Shown: positions 34,637 to 43,464 of the stretch, one piece after another
Position numbering within the stretch: position 1 is the stretch's first letter
Layout: the number at the start of each line of letters is the position of its first letter
Assembly (NCBI RefSeq): GCF_016009175.1
Contig: NZ_JADUCM010000023.1
Span: 30,411-94,410 of the forward strand
DNA: 64,000 nucleotides
Direction: 5' to 3'
DNA from: Pseudomonas alkylphenolica
Lineage (GTDB): Bacteria; Pseudomonadota; Gammaproteobacteria; Pseudomonadales; Pseudomonadaceae
Notes under the pieces: generated by a model
What the model was told of the DNA's origin: nothing
Seen by the model: the letters and a program-made list of their open reading frames with translations, nothing else
Database searches by the model: none
Made by a program: the position numbers and the translations under genes

Positions 34637-35692
34637 ATGTCCAAATCGCGCCAATACACCCTTGTCAGCCTGGCCTTGCTCGTCATCCTGGGGCTTGGGG
34701 GGTATTTTTTGCGCGACAACACACCGCCACCCACCCCAGCGCTCACGCTCTCCTACGCCAAGGCCCTGGCCATGGCGCACAACGGCCAGCCGGGTGCGGC
34801 CAGGGTGCTCTATCAACAACTGGCACGTACTGATCTGTCTGCGATACGCCGCGCCGGCCTGTATGCCGAACTGCCGAACTACCCCTCACCGCTGGCGTTG
34901 AAGCTGGCCAGCCAGGATTTGCAGCATGCCGACCCTCTGGTACGCCGCGCTGCAATCGCGAGCATTCAGGCGATGCTGCCCGGTGCCCAGCGCAGCCTGG
35001 TGCTTGGCCCTTTGCTCGATGATGAAGATCCGCAAGTACGCTTTGCCGTGGTCGATGCCTTGCTGGGCTTGGGCCCGGACGATATCGGCCTGTATTACGG
35101 CCCCTTGCAGCACGTGCTGGAGCAGTATCAGCATGTTCTCGTACAACAGACCGACGACCCGGCAGCCCAGTTGCACCTGGCCCGGCTTTATCTGCACGAG
35201 AACAATTTCAAGGACGCGGCCGCGGCCCTGGAGCAAACCCTGAAGCTGGACCCGGACAACCTGCAGGCGCTGGCCGTGAAGGTCGAGCTGCTGGAGCGCC
35301 AGGATCAGACCGACGCGTCGCGTCAGGTGCTGGCCAATGCCCTGCAGCTGCAACCCGATTCGGCTTTTTTGCAATATGAACTGGGCCGCTGGTTGCTGCG
35401 CCATGACCAGGAGGAGTATGCATTGCTGGCTTTCGCCCGCGCCCTGGAACTTGAGCCGGACAACGCCGAGTACAGCTATACCCTGGCTACCAGCCTGCAT
35501 CAACTCGACCAGATCGAACCGGCGCAGAAGCAACTCGAAGCACTGGTTGACCGTGAGCCGGCCAACCGCAAGGCCCGGGTGTTGTTGATCGAGTACTGGA
35601 AGGAAACCGGGCAGATGCAGAATGTCCAGGTCCTGCTGGCGCAGCTAGAACAGCTCAACCCCGACGACCCGCTGGTGCAACAGGGTCTCTAG
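34637..35692 (+). CDS. Membrane-anchored TPR/HEAT repeat protein
   Basis: A 351-residue protein with an N-terminal membrane anchor (YTLVSLALLVILGLGGYFL), a HEAT-like middle (DPLVRRAAIASIQAML, DPQVRFAVVDALLGLG) and four or so tetratricopeptide repeats at the C-terminus (for example NLQALAVKVELLERQ). It probably projects into the periplasm and acts as a scaffold. The downstream in-frame ATG (34637) and one at 34619 are both possible; neither has a strong ribosome site. Confidence 0.8.
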   Translation: MSKSRQYTLVSLALLVILGLGGYFLRDNTPPPTPALTLSYAKALAMAHNGQPGAARVLYQQLARTDLSAIRRAGLYAELPNYPSPLALKLASQDLQHADPLVRRAAIASIQAMLPGAQRSLVLGPLLDDEDPQVRFAVVDALLGLGPDDIGLYYGPLQHVLEQYQHVLVQQTDDPAAQLHLARLYLHENNFKDAAAALEQTLKLDPDNLQALAVKVELLERQDQTDASRQVLANALQLQPDSAFLQYELGRWLLRHDQEEYALLAFARALELEPDNAEYSYTLATSLHQLDQIEPAQKQLEALVDREPANRKARVLLIEYWKETGQMQNVQVLLAQLEQLNPDDPLVQQGL

Positions 35693-35752
35693 CACAGTAC
35701 CTGCGCCCGGGTTGCCGCCATGAACCGCATGTGCCCCATCTACAGGTCGGGC

Positions 35753-36211
35753 CTAGACCCCGATGTCTTCGTTCCAGAGCTCGGGGCGGGCTTTGATAAA
35801 TGAGTCCATCATGCTGATGCAGTCAGCGTTGTGCAGCACTTGCAGCGATACGCCGCGAGACTGAAGCAGCGCTTCTTCACCGAGAAATGTCTGGTTTTCG
35901 CCAACAATCACCCGTTTGATCCCGTACAACAGGATTGCCCCACTGCACATGGCGCAAGGAGACAAGGTGGTGTAAAGCGTCGATTCGGCATAGACCGACG
36001 CCTTCTGGCGCCCGGCATTTTCCAGTGCATCCATCTCACCGTGCAAGATGGGGCTGCCCGACTGCACGCGCCGGTTGTGTCCGCGACCGATGATTTTCCC
36101 CTGATGCACCAACACCGAGCCGATGGGAATGCCCCCTTCTTCCTGCCCCAGGCGCGCTTCGTCAATGGCCGCCTGCATGAATTCATCCGTTGCTACTGTC
36201 GTGCTGCTCAT
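35753..36211 (-). CDS. Cytosine/nucleoside deaminase of the yeast Fcy1 type
   Basis: A 152-residue zinc deaminase. The active site shows HGEMD (His and catalytic Glu) and SPCAMCSGAI (two Cys zinc ligands). Beyond those motifs it has LYTTLSPC, YGIKRVIVGEN and the C-terminal LWNEDIG, which resemble yeast cytosine deaminase Fcy1 more than bacterial CodA or TadA. It probably deaminates cytosine or another pyrimidine/nucleoside; annotation as plain tRNA adenosine deaminase would be less apt. Confidence 0.85.
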   Translation of the reverse strand: MSSTTVATDEFMQAAIDEARLGQEEGGIPIGSVLVHQGKIIGRGHNRRVQSGSPILHGEMDALENAGRQKASVYAESTLYTTLSPCAMCSGAILLYGIKRVIVGENQTFLGEEALLQSRGVSLQVLHNADCISMMDSFIKARPELWNEDIGV

Positions 36212-36364
36212 CGGCCAGTCAACTCCTGTGTCACGCTTTGGGATCCAGCAAGGCTAGCATAGCGCCAGCAAAGGATGGCATCTAACCGAAGCACTACTAT
36301 GCTGTAGGGGTTTTCCTTGGCGATCCGGGCGGGCCGGGTCCGTTCCAGTGAAGGGAGCCTGGTG

Positions 36365-37066
36365 ATGAGCAAGAAGATACTGGTGGTTTTGACCAATACG
36401 GCAAAGTACCCCACGCTCAAGCGCGCCACCGGCCTTTGGCTTGGTGAGGCCGTGCATTTCGTCGAAAAAGTCCAAACGGCAGGTTATACCGTCGACTACC
36501 TCAGCCCGGCCGGCGGCTATGTGCCTATCGACCCTCATAGCCTGAGCATGGCCCAGGACATTGACTGGCAGTGGTACAACGACAAGGCCTTCATGAACCG
36601 CCTGGGTAAAACCCTGAGCCCTGGCCAGGCCAAAGCCCAGGACTATGTGGCGATCTATTATGCCGGTGGTCACGGCGTGATTTGGGACTTCCCGGATAAC
36701 CCCGGCTTGCAGGATCTTGCGCGTAAAATCTTCGAGGCTGGCGGTGTGGTTGCCTCGGTTTGCCACGGCGCCGTCGGGCTGCTCAACATCAAACTCAGTG
36801 ACAACACGCTGCTGGTGAAAGACCGGGAGGTGACTGGCTTTTCCAACATCGAGGAACAACTGGCCGAGTTGGACAAAGTGGTGCCTTACCTGACCGAGAA
36901 CGAGTTGACGGCCCGTGGCGGGGTGTACCGCAAGGCCGAGGACCCGTGGAAAGAATTTGCCATCAGCGACCAGAAAGAGGGCCGTTTGATCACGGGGCAA
37001 AATCCCGCCTCAGGCGGCAAAGTCGCAGAACTGGTAATCAAGGCATTGGCTGCCAGTACGTCTTGA
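36365..37066 (+). CDS. DJ-1/PfpI-superfamily protein (Hsp31-like)
   Basis: A 233-residue type 1 glutamine amidotransferase-like protein. The nucleophile Cys is in VASVCHGAVG, Glu is in ATGLWLGE, and the middle has YYAGGHGVIWDFP. The pattern matches the Hsp31/glyoxalase III branch of DJ-1 proteins, which act on methylglyoxal or as chaperones and deglycases. AGGGAG precedes the start at 36365. Confidence 0.88.
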   Translation: MSKKILVVLTNTAKYPTLKRATGLWLGEAVHFVEKVQTAGYTVDYLSPAGGYVPIDPHSLSMAQDIDWQWYNDKAFMNRLGKTLSPGQAKAQDYVAIYYAGGHGVIWDFPDNPGLQDLARKIFEAGGVVASVCHGAVGLLNIKLSDNTLLVKDREVTGFSNIEEQLAELDKVVPYLTENELTARGGVYRKAEDPWKEFAISDQKEGRLITGQNPASGGKVAELVIKALAASTS

Positions 37067-37107
37067 TCCCGAGCTCAAGTTGAAGGGTACTACGGTAACC
37101 CGCACCG

Positions 37108-37165
37108 ACGCCTACAGGCGTCTCAGACCTACTTCTCTATGCTGAACCTCCGTTCAGCATAGAGA
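37108..37165. promoter_or_regulatory. Tandem hairpins just upstream of the orphan CSS gene
   Basis: Two inverted repeats. The first is GACGCCT/AGGCGTC at 37108-37123. The second is a perfect 14-bp pair, TCTCTATGCTGAAC at 37134-37147 and its complement at 37152-37165, with loop CTCC. The second ends eight bases before the ATG at 37174 and takes the place of a normal ribosome binding site. It could terminate the upstream gene, or act as a leader structure controlling translation of the next one. Confidence 0.5.
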
Positions 37166-37173
37166 CCCCCACC

Positions 37174-37977
37174 ATGCTTCCGTACTACCACGCCGGGCGT
37201 AGCCTGATCGAGTTCACGGTTACCCTCCTGATCGGCCTGGCCCCGGTCGTTTGCGGCCTGCTGGTCCTGTCATTTCAGGTCGATCGCAAGCAGGAAGAAA
37301 CGATCGCAGTCACCTCTCGCGAAGCGGTCTACAGCATCGACAGGGTTATCCAGTCTTTGCATGAGACCACCAGCCGCGCACTCTGGCTGGCCGGCAGGCC
37401 CTGCGAAGACGTGTTGCCCGAGCTGCGCCATGAAGTGATCAAGCAACCCAATGTGCGCAGTCTGGCACTTGAGCAAAAGGAGAGCATTTTTTGTAGCACC
37501 CTGTATGGAGTCACTGACATCGCATTTGGCCAGGGCGACTATGTCAACGGGCGACTGCGTGTCGACCCTGGCAGCCCGGCGACCCCGGGGTCTGCCATCT
37601 TGCTCTATCGCTTGCAATCCGCACCTCATGGGGCCGTTGCCGTAGCGAATCTCAAGGTGTTGCACGATGAATTGCTCGGGTTCCAGAACGCCGTGGTGCT
37701 GACGCTGCAATTCGGCGAGCGGTATGTTTGGGCGACCGGGCATGGGGACTGGACGCAACTGCCCAACCAGAAAGAAAACACCGTGAAGATCGACTCCGAC
37801 CGCTTTGGCTACACCGTTCATGCCGGATACCCTGCCGGCGAGTCCTGGAGTGCAATCCGCCAGGCCATGCATCAGACTCTACCGTCACTGCTGCTGGTAG
37901 GCATCATGACCTCTGCTGCCGCGTACTGGGGGCTGTTCAGGCGGGGACGCAATCGCGCAGCACCTGACCGGCACTGA
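37174..37977 (+). CDS. Orphan CSS-motif periplasmic sensor without EAL domain
   Basis: A 267-residue membrane protein with TM1 at about residues 15-33, a periplasmic domain and TM2 at about 236-253. The periplasmic domain has RPCEDV (Cys77) and IFCSTLYG (Cys107), corresponding to the CSS-motif sensor fold of EAL phosphodiesterases, where the two Cys form a disulfide that controls activity. Here the protein stops after TM2 and a short basic tail, and there is no EAL domain. A full-length CSS-EAL paralogue is encoded 1.4 kb away at 39422. It may be a truncated duplicate or a partner that modulates another phosphodiesterase. It has no visible ribosome site; a 14-bp hairpin ends eight bases before the start. 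Confidence 0.75.
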   Translation: MLPYYHAGRSLIEFTVTLLIGLAPVVCGLLVLSFQVDRKQEETIAVTSREAVYSIDRVIQSLHETTSRALWLAGRPCEDVLPELRHEVIKQPNVRSLALEQKESIFCSTLYGVTDIAFGQGDYVNGRLRVDPGSPATPGSAILLYRLQSAPHGAVAVANLKVLHDELLGFQNAVVLTLQFGERYVWATGHGDWTQLPNQKENTVKIDSDRFGYTVHAGYPAGESWSAIRQAMHQTLPSLLLVGIMTSAAAYWGLFRRGRNRAAPDRH

Positions 37978-37988
37978 CCGCCTAACGA

Positions 37989-38022
37989 AAAAGGCCATTG
38001 AGCGGAAACTCAATGGCCTTTT
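37989..38022. terminator. Bidirectional intrinsic terminator
   Basis: A perfect 14-bp stem AAAAGGCCATTGAG / CTCAATGGCCTTTT with a six-base loop, between the convergent CSS-motif gene (rightward) and hpd (leftward). The A- and T-tracts on the two sides allow it to work in both directions. Confidence 0.9.
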
Positions 38023-38039
38023 CATTTACCGCGAACGGG

Positions 38040-39116
38040 TTATTCGACGCTCAGTACACCGCGACGTACCTGATCACGCTCGATGGACTCAAACAACGCC
38101 TTGAAGTTGCCCTCGCCGAAGCCATCATCGCCCTTGCGCTGGATGAACTCGAAGAACACCGGCCCCATCAAGGTCTCGGAGAAGATCTGCAGCAACAGAC
38201 GCTTGTCGTCTGGCTGCGAAGAGCCGTCGAGCAGGATACCGCGCGCCTGCAGCTCACCCACTGGCTCGCCGTGACCTGGCAGCCGGCCTTCAAGCATTTC
38301 GTAGTAAGTGTCTGGCGGTGCGGTCATGAAGCGCATGCCCATTTTCTTGAGCGCGTCCCAGCTCTGGAGCAAGTCGTCACACAGGAAGGCAACATGCTGA
38401 ATGCCTTCGCCGTTGAACTGCATCAGGAACTCTTCGATCTGCCCGGCGCCCTTGGACGACTCTTCGTTCAACGGGATGCGGATCATGCCGTCGGGTGCGG
38501 TCATGGCCTTGGAAGTCAGGCCGGTGTATTCGCCTTTGATGTCGAAGTAGCGGATTTCACGGAAGTTGAACAGCTTCTCGTAGAACGCCGCCCAATACGC
38601 CATGCGCCCGCGGTACACGTTGTGGGTCAGGTGGTCGATGACCTTCAGGCCCGCACCAACCGGATGACGGTCGACGCCTTCGATAAAGTTGAAGTCGATG
38701 TCGTAGATCGAGCTGCCTTCCTCGAAGCGGTCGATCAGGTACAGCGGCGCACCGCCAATGCCCTTGATCGCCGGCAAGCGCAGCTCCATCGGGCCGGTTT
38801 CGATTTCTACCGGTTGCGCCCCCAGCTCCAGGGCACGCGCATAGGCTTCATGGGCATTGCGTACACGGAACGCCATGCCACACACCGATGGCCCATGTTC
38901 GGCGGCAAAGTACGAGGCAATGCTCTTCGGCTCATTGTTCAGGATCAGGTTGATGCCGCCCTGGCGGTACAGGTGCACATCTTTCGAACGGTGGGTAGCC
39001 ACCTTGGTGAAGCCCATGATCTGGAAGATCGGCTCCAGGGTGCCAGGGGTTGGCGAAGCGAATTCGATGAATTCGAAGCCCATCAGGCCCATCGGGTTTT
39101 CAAAAATGTCGGCCAT
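38040..39116 (-). CDS. hpd: 4-hydroxyphenylpyruvate dioxygenase
   Basis: A 358-residue dioxygenase with two VOC domains. Iron ligands fit DHLTHNV (His), GIQHVAF (His) and FFEFIQRKG (Glu). It converts 4-hydroxyphenylpyruvate to homogentisate in tyrosine degradation. GAGG lies about eight bases before ATG 39116, which is preferred over ATG 39122. It is monocistronic here with a terminator just beyond its stop. Confidence 0.95.
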   Translation of the reverse strand: MADIFENPMGLMGFEFIEFASPTPGTLEPIFQIMGFTKVATHRSKDVHLYRQGGINLILNNEPKSIASYFAAEHGPSVCGMAFRVRNAHEAYARALELGAQPVEIETGPMELRLPAIKGIGGAPLYLIDRFEEGSSIYDIDFNFIEGVDRHPVGAGLKVIDHLTHNVYRGRMAYWAAFYEKLFNFREIRYFDIKGEYTGLTSKAMTAPDGMIRIPLNEESSKGAGQIEEFLMQFNGEGIQHVAFLCDDLLQSWDALKKMGMRFMTAPPDTYYEMLEGRLPGHGEPVGELQARGILLDGSSQPDDKRLLLQIFSETLMGPVFFEFIQRKGDDGFGEGNFKALFESIERDQVRRGVLSVE

Positions 39117-39421
39117 GCTCATTACCTCATCATCAAAGCGCTAAAAACGGAAACTGCTTGCTATCGATGGCGAGCGAATGGCGGCGCGCAGGAAATGCCC
39201 CTCACACTGCGTGCGAGGAAGTCTCCGTATATCAGCTTGAACCCATGACACTTCATATGGACCCATTCCCGGCGGGTTGATTCCACAGTGGCGTGGAACC
39301 TTATTATTGTATGCGTAAGGCGATTCTACAGTGCGTAATCCAATTTGTCGCACCTTTAGTGCAAGCACAAATCCGACGTACGGCTATTCTCTGCTCAGCC
39401 GCTCTTTTCAGGTTAGTCCTC
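39117..39421. promoter_or_regulatory. Divergent promoter region, hpd and CSS-EAL gene
   Basis: 305 bp with no gene of its own. It contains the start signals of hpd (leftward) and the phosphodiesterase gene (rightward). No hairpin or repeat stands out; I could not identify an operator with confidence. Confidence 0.35.
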
Positions 39422-40981
39422 ATGCCCTTTTCGGTAAAACACCGTCCGCTGCACCGCTGGCGCTCGATCCTGCCCTGGCTGGTGGGCGCCCTGCCCATCG
39501 CCTGCGGCCTGCTGGTCATGCACCTGCAAGCGACCCGCGAGCTGCAGAGCCGTAGCGAGGCCGGCGCACAGCGGGTGGCGAGCCAGATAGAGCGCATCCT
39601 CGACAACGCCTCGCGCGCTGCCAGAGTACTGCTCCCGCTTGCCGGGCAACCCTGCGAGGACGAAAAACTTGCCCTGCGTGAACAGGTCACCCGCCGCGCG
39701 TTTGTGCGGTCGACCAACCTTGAATACCGCGGCGAGCTGTACTGCAGTTCGCTGTTCGGCCCCTACAGTGAACCGGTGAATGGTCATGACTATTTCAAGG
39801 GCGTGCTGTGGTTGATGGATGGCAACTCGGTGACCCCCGGGCATCCTTTGCTGGTCTACCGGATCACCGAGGGTGACCGTGGCGCCATCAGTACCGTGGA
39901 TGGCGACCATCTGATCGACGCGTTGCACCTGCTCGATGAAGATGATCACCTGTCGTTGCAAGTAGGGCCGCACTGGATGTCACAGGATGGCAAAGTCCGC
40001 ACAGGGACGCCGCCGCCGGCGGAGCTGGCCGCCACCAGCGTCACGTCGAGCTATTACCCTTTCACCATTCAAGGCGGATACGCGCAAGGCAAAGTGGGCA
40101 AGTTGATGCGCAGCGAGTATCCGGCGCTGTTCGCCCTGATGGTGGTGCTGGGCGCCATGGCCGCCGTCACCTGCTACTGGCAACTGCGCCGGGCCAGCTC
40201 GCCGCGGGTCGAATTGCAGCGTGCCCTCGAGGCCGACGAATTCATCCCCTACTTCCAGCCGGTGGTTCGCAAGGATGACTACCGCTGGAAAGGTGTGGAA
40301 GTCCTGATGCGCTGGCAACACCCCCGCGAAGGACTGGTCAGCCCCGACCTGTTCATTCCCTACGCCGAACACAGCGGCCAGATCGTGCCGATGACCCGCC
40401 AACTGATCGCCCGTAGCGCCGAAGTGCTGGCACCTCACGCCGACCTCATGGACGATGATTTTCACATTGCCTTCAACATCACCGCCGATCATTGCCAGGA
40501 TATGGCCTTGCTCGACGATTGCCGTACATTCCTTGCCGCGTTTCCCGAAGGGCGCGTATTACTGACTCTGGAGCTGACTGAACGCAAGCTCATTAACGCT
40601 ACCGAAGCCACCCATGCGCTGTTTGCCGGCCTGCATGAACTGGGCGTGATGATTGCCCTGGACGACTTTGGTACAGGGCAATCGAGCCTGGCGTACCTGC
40701 GCCAGTTCCAGGTCGACTACCTCAAGATCGACCAGAGCTTTGTCTCGATGATCGGCGGCGACGCGCTATCGCTGCACATCCTTGACAGCATTATCGAGCT
40801 GTCGAGCAAGCTGGGCCTGGGGATTGTTGCCGAGGGCGTGGAAAACGAAGCGCAACGTGACTACCTGAACCGCCACAACGTCGATTTCCAGCAAGGTTAT
40901 CTGTTTGCCCGACCGATGTCGGCCGAGGCATTCATCCAGGCCCTGAAAGCGCAATGCCTGGTACAGGTGGCCAACCACTGA
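39422..40981 (+). CDS. CSS-motif c-di-GMP phosphodiesterase (EAL)
   Basis: A 519-residue membrane phosphodiesterase. TM1 is at about 17-35, the periplasmic sensor has QPCED (Cys78) and YCSSLFG (Cys108, the CSS motif), TM2 is near 240-258 and the EAL domain follows from about 265. EAL signatures are visible: EVLMRW (an EVL variant), NITADH, LELTE, DDFGTGQSS and DYLKIDQSF, so it is probably active. CSS proteins are controlled by DsbA/DsbB-dependent disulfide formation. The start chosen follows a ribosome-like AGGTT; longer in-frame starts would add 43 residues without a good ribosome site. Confidence 0.87.
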   Translation: MPFSVKHRPLHRWRSILPWLVGALPIACGLLVMHLQATRELQSRSEAGAQRVASQIERILDNASRAARVLLPLAGQPCEDEKLALREQVTRRAFVRSTNLEYRGELYCSSLFGPYSEPVNGHDYFKGVLWLMDGNSVTPGHPLLVYRITEGDRGAISTVDGDHLIDALHLLDEDDHLSLQVGPHWMSQDGKVRTGTPPPAELAATSVTSSYYPFTIQGGYAQGKVGKLMRSEYPALFALMVVLGAMAAVTCYWQLRRASSPRVELQRALEADEFIPYFQPVVRKDDYRWKGVEVLMRWQHPREGLVSPDLFIPYAEHSGQIVPMTRQLIARSAEVLAPHADLMDDDFHIAFNITADHCQDMALLDDCRTFLAAFPEGRVLLTLELTERKLINATEATHALFAGLHELGVMIALDDFGTGQSSLAYLRQFQVDYLKIDQSFVSMIGGDALSLHILDSIIELSSKLGLGIVAEGVENEAQRDYLNRHNVDFQQGYLFARPMSAEAFIQALKAQCLVQVANH

Positions 40982-41042
40982 CAGCCGGGTTCTGGCTCAT
41001 CGGTAGCTGTGCACCCTACTTTTTTCTGCTGCAGAGGCCCTC

Positions 41043-41930
41043 GTGTCAAAAGGCATCGTTTCATCGGTCATGGCGTCGTGCTTGTTCGCCGTCATGTACT
41101 TCTACACCTCACTGTTGACCCCGCTGGACGGTGAGGAAATATTTGGCTGGCGCACCCTGCTGACCCTGCCCTGCCTGACCCTGTTTCTGCTCCTGAGCAA
41201 GGACTGGCCGCTGATTACCGGCCTGCTCGCACGCATACGGCAAAAGCCGATACTGTTGCTGGGTTTGTTTGGCACCTCGTCGTTGATGGGCGTGCAACTC
41301 TGGCTGTTTCTCTGGGCGCCTTTGCACGGGCGCAGCCTTGAAGTGTCACTGGGGTATTTTCTGTTGCCGCTGACCATGGTGCTGACCGGGCGGGTGGTCT
41401 ACGGCGAGCGCCTTTCACACCTGCAGAAAGTGGCCGTCGCCTGTGCGGCGACCGGGGTTGGCCACGAGCTCTACCAGCATGGCAGCTTCGCCTGGGAAAC
41501 GCTGCTGGTCGCGTGTGGCTATCCGCTGTACTTCATCCTGCGGCGCAAGTGCCGCACCGACCACCTTGGCGGGCTGTGGGCCGACATGTGCCTGCTGCTG
41601 CCAACGGCCCTGTACTTTGTTGTCCAGGGGCCGTTGAGCGCACAAGATCTGGCCGACCATCCGGCCTTGTATGGCTTGATCCCCTTGCTGGGGGTGATCA
41701 GTGCCCTGGCGCTGATCTGCTACGTGCTGGCAAGCCGCCTGCTGGCCTTCAGCCTGTTCGGCCTGCTCAGCTACGTTGAGCCAGTGTTGCTGGTAGGCGT
41801 GGCCCTGCTACTGGGCGAGACCATCGGTCCCGACCAGTGGCTGACCTACCTGCCAATCTGGCTGGCGGTACTGGTATTGATCCTTGAAGGCTTCAAGCAT
41901 CTGTTGCGACAGCAGCGTCGATCGGTCTGA
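41043..41930 (+). CDS. EamA-family (RarD-like) transporter
   Basis: A 295-residue protein with about ten membrane segments in two EamA repeats. The pattern, including SLEVSLGYFLLPLTMVLTGR, matches the RarD branch, annotated as chloramphenicol-sensitive or general drug/metabolite transporters. The start is GTG at 41043 after AGAGG. The 3' end overlaps the convergent TerC gene by 38 bp, which is unusually long for convergent genes. Confidence 0.85.
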   Translation: MSKGIVSSVMASCLFAVMYFYTSLLTPLDGEEIFGWRTLLTLPCLTLFLLLSKDWPLITGLLARIRQKPILLLGLFGTSSLMGVQLWLFLWAPLHGRSLEVSLGYFLLPLTMVLTGRVVYGERLSHLQKVAVACAATGVGHELYQHGSFAWETLLVACGYPLYFILRRKCRTDHLGGLWADMCLLLPTALYFVVQGPLSAQDLADHPALYGLIPLLGVISALALICYVLASRLLAFSLFGLLSYVEPVLLVGVALLLGETIGPDQWLTYLPIWLAVLVLILEGFKHLLRQQRRSV

Positions 41931-43464
41931 GGCGAACCTCGCGGACCCGACGCTCTTCCACCGCCACCACCGTCATCTGCCAGTCATTCCACTGCAGGCT
42001 GTCACCGACCACCGGTAATCGATCGAGCAAGCTCATGACCAGCCCCGCGAGGGTCTGGTAATCCTCGGTCGGTTTCGCCGCGAAGCCGGTACGGGCCTGA
42101 ATCTGACTCAGGTTCAGCGCACCGCTGACGACAAACCCATCTTCGACCTCGATGATCCCCGGCCCCTCGACTTCGCTGGCATCGGGCAACTCACCGGCAA
42201 TCGACTCGAGGATGTCGGTCATGGTCAATACGCCGGTGAAATCACCGAATTCGTTGACCACAAAAGCAATGTGGGTCGACTGGCTGCGCATCTGCTCCAG
42301 GGCGTTGAGAATGCTGAAGCTTTCCAGCAGGTTCAGCGGTGCACGTACCAGGCTTTCAAGGTCTGGCTCATTGCCGGCCAGCAGCTCCTTGAGCAGCTCC
42401 TTCTTGTGCACGAAACCCAGCGGCTCTTCGATACGGCCGTTGCGAATCAGCGGCAACCGTGAGTAAGACGAATGCATCAACGCCTTGCGCACGTCCTCGG
42501 CCGATTGCGCCAGGTCGATGGCATCGACCTTGGCCCGCACGGTCATCAAGGTTTTGATCGGTCGCTCGGCCAGGTTCAATACACCGCTGATCATCACCCG
42601 TTCACGACGGTCGAACAGCACGTGCTCCTCACCGCCCTCGACCAGGTCGGCAATTTCCTCGCCGACTTCGTCAGCCTCGATACGGCGGCCACCCAGCAGG
42701 CGCAACACCGCGTGCGCCGTGCGTTCACGCAACGGCCGGTGCTGCTGCAAGCTGCGCTTGCGGCGGGCACGGGCCACCTGGTTGAACAGCTCGACAAGGA
42801 TGGAGAAACCGATCGCCGCGTACAGATAGCCCTTGGGAATATGGAAACCCAGGCCTTCAGCGGTCAGGCTGAAGCCGATCATCATCAAGAAGCCCAGGCA
42901 CAGCATGATCACCGTCGGGTGGCTGTTGACGAAACGCGTCAACGGCTTGCTGGCGACGATCATGATACCGATGGAGAAGATCACCGCGATCATCATCACC
43001 GACAAGTGCTCGACCATGCCCACGGCCGTGATCACCGCGTCCAGCGAGAACACCGCATCAAGCACCACGATCTGCGCCACGATGGGCCAGAATGCGGCAT
43101 GGCGTGTGTTGCCGCCCGACTGGGCGACATGACCCTCCAGGCGCTCGTGCAGTTCCATTGTGGCCTTGAACAGCAGGAACACACCACCAAAGAGCATGAT
43201 CAGGTCACGGCCAGAGAAACTCTTGCCGAACACCTCGATCAGCGGTGCGGTCAGGGTCACCATCCAGGAGATACTGGCCAGCAGGCCCAGGCGCATGATC
43301 AACGCCAGGGACAAACCGATCACCCGCGCACGGTCACGCTGATGCGGCGGCAATTTGTCGGCAAGAATGGCAATAAAGACCAGGTTGTCGATACCCAGCA
43401 CCAGCTCCAGAACAATCAGCGTGGCAAGGCCCAGCCAGGCCGTGGGGTCGGCTAGCCATTCCAT
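41893..43464 (-). CDS. TerC-type membrane protein with CBS and CorC_HlyC domains (YoaE-like)
   Basis: A 523-residue protein. Residues 1-235 form a TerC/Alx domain with about seven membrane segments (for example LELVLGIDNLVFIAIL, and SLDAVITAVGMV). A CBS pair (SGVLNLAERPIKTLM, and ESFSILNALEQMRSQSTHI) is followed by a CorC_HlyC-type domain near the C-terminus. This is the YoaE/YegH layout, thought to handle metal ions at the inner membrane. Its 3' end overlaps the RarD-like gene by 38 bp. A short stem (GGCC/GGCC) in its leader near 43534 might attenuate; no riboswitch was recognised. Confidence 0.85.
   Translation of the reverse strand: MEWLADPTAWLGLATLIVLELVLGIDNLVFIAILADKLPPHQRDRARVIGLSLALIMRLGLLASISWMVTLTAPLIEVFGKSFSGRDLIMLFGGVFLLFKATMELHERLEGHVAQSGGNTRHAAFWPIVAQIVVLDAVFSLDAVITAVGMVEHLSVMMIAVIFSIGIMIVASKPLTRFVNSHPTVIMLCLGFLMMIGFSLTAEGLGFHIPKGYLYAAIGFSILVELFNQVARARRKRSLQQHRPLRERTAHAVLRLLGGRRIEADEVGEEIADLVEGGEEHVLFDRRERVMISGVLNLAERPIKTLMTVRAKVDAIDLAQSAEDVRKALMHSSYSRLPLIRNGRIEEPLGFVHKKELLKELLAGNEPDLESLVRAPLNLLESFSILNALEQMRSQSTHIAFVVNEFGDFTGVLTMTDILESIAGELPDASEVEGPGIIEVEDGFVVSGALNLSQIQARTGFAAKPTEDYQTLAGLVMSLLDRLPVVGDSLQWNDWQMTVVAVEERRVREVRLRPIDAAVATDA

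Noticed and set aside
37989..38022. Inverted repeat as a possible regulatory site
   Set aside because: Its position between two convergent stops and the A/T tracts on the two sides fit an ordinary bidirectional terminator.
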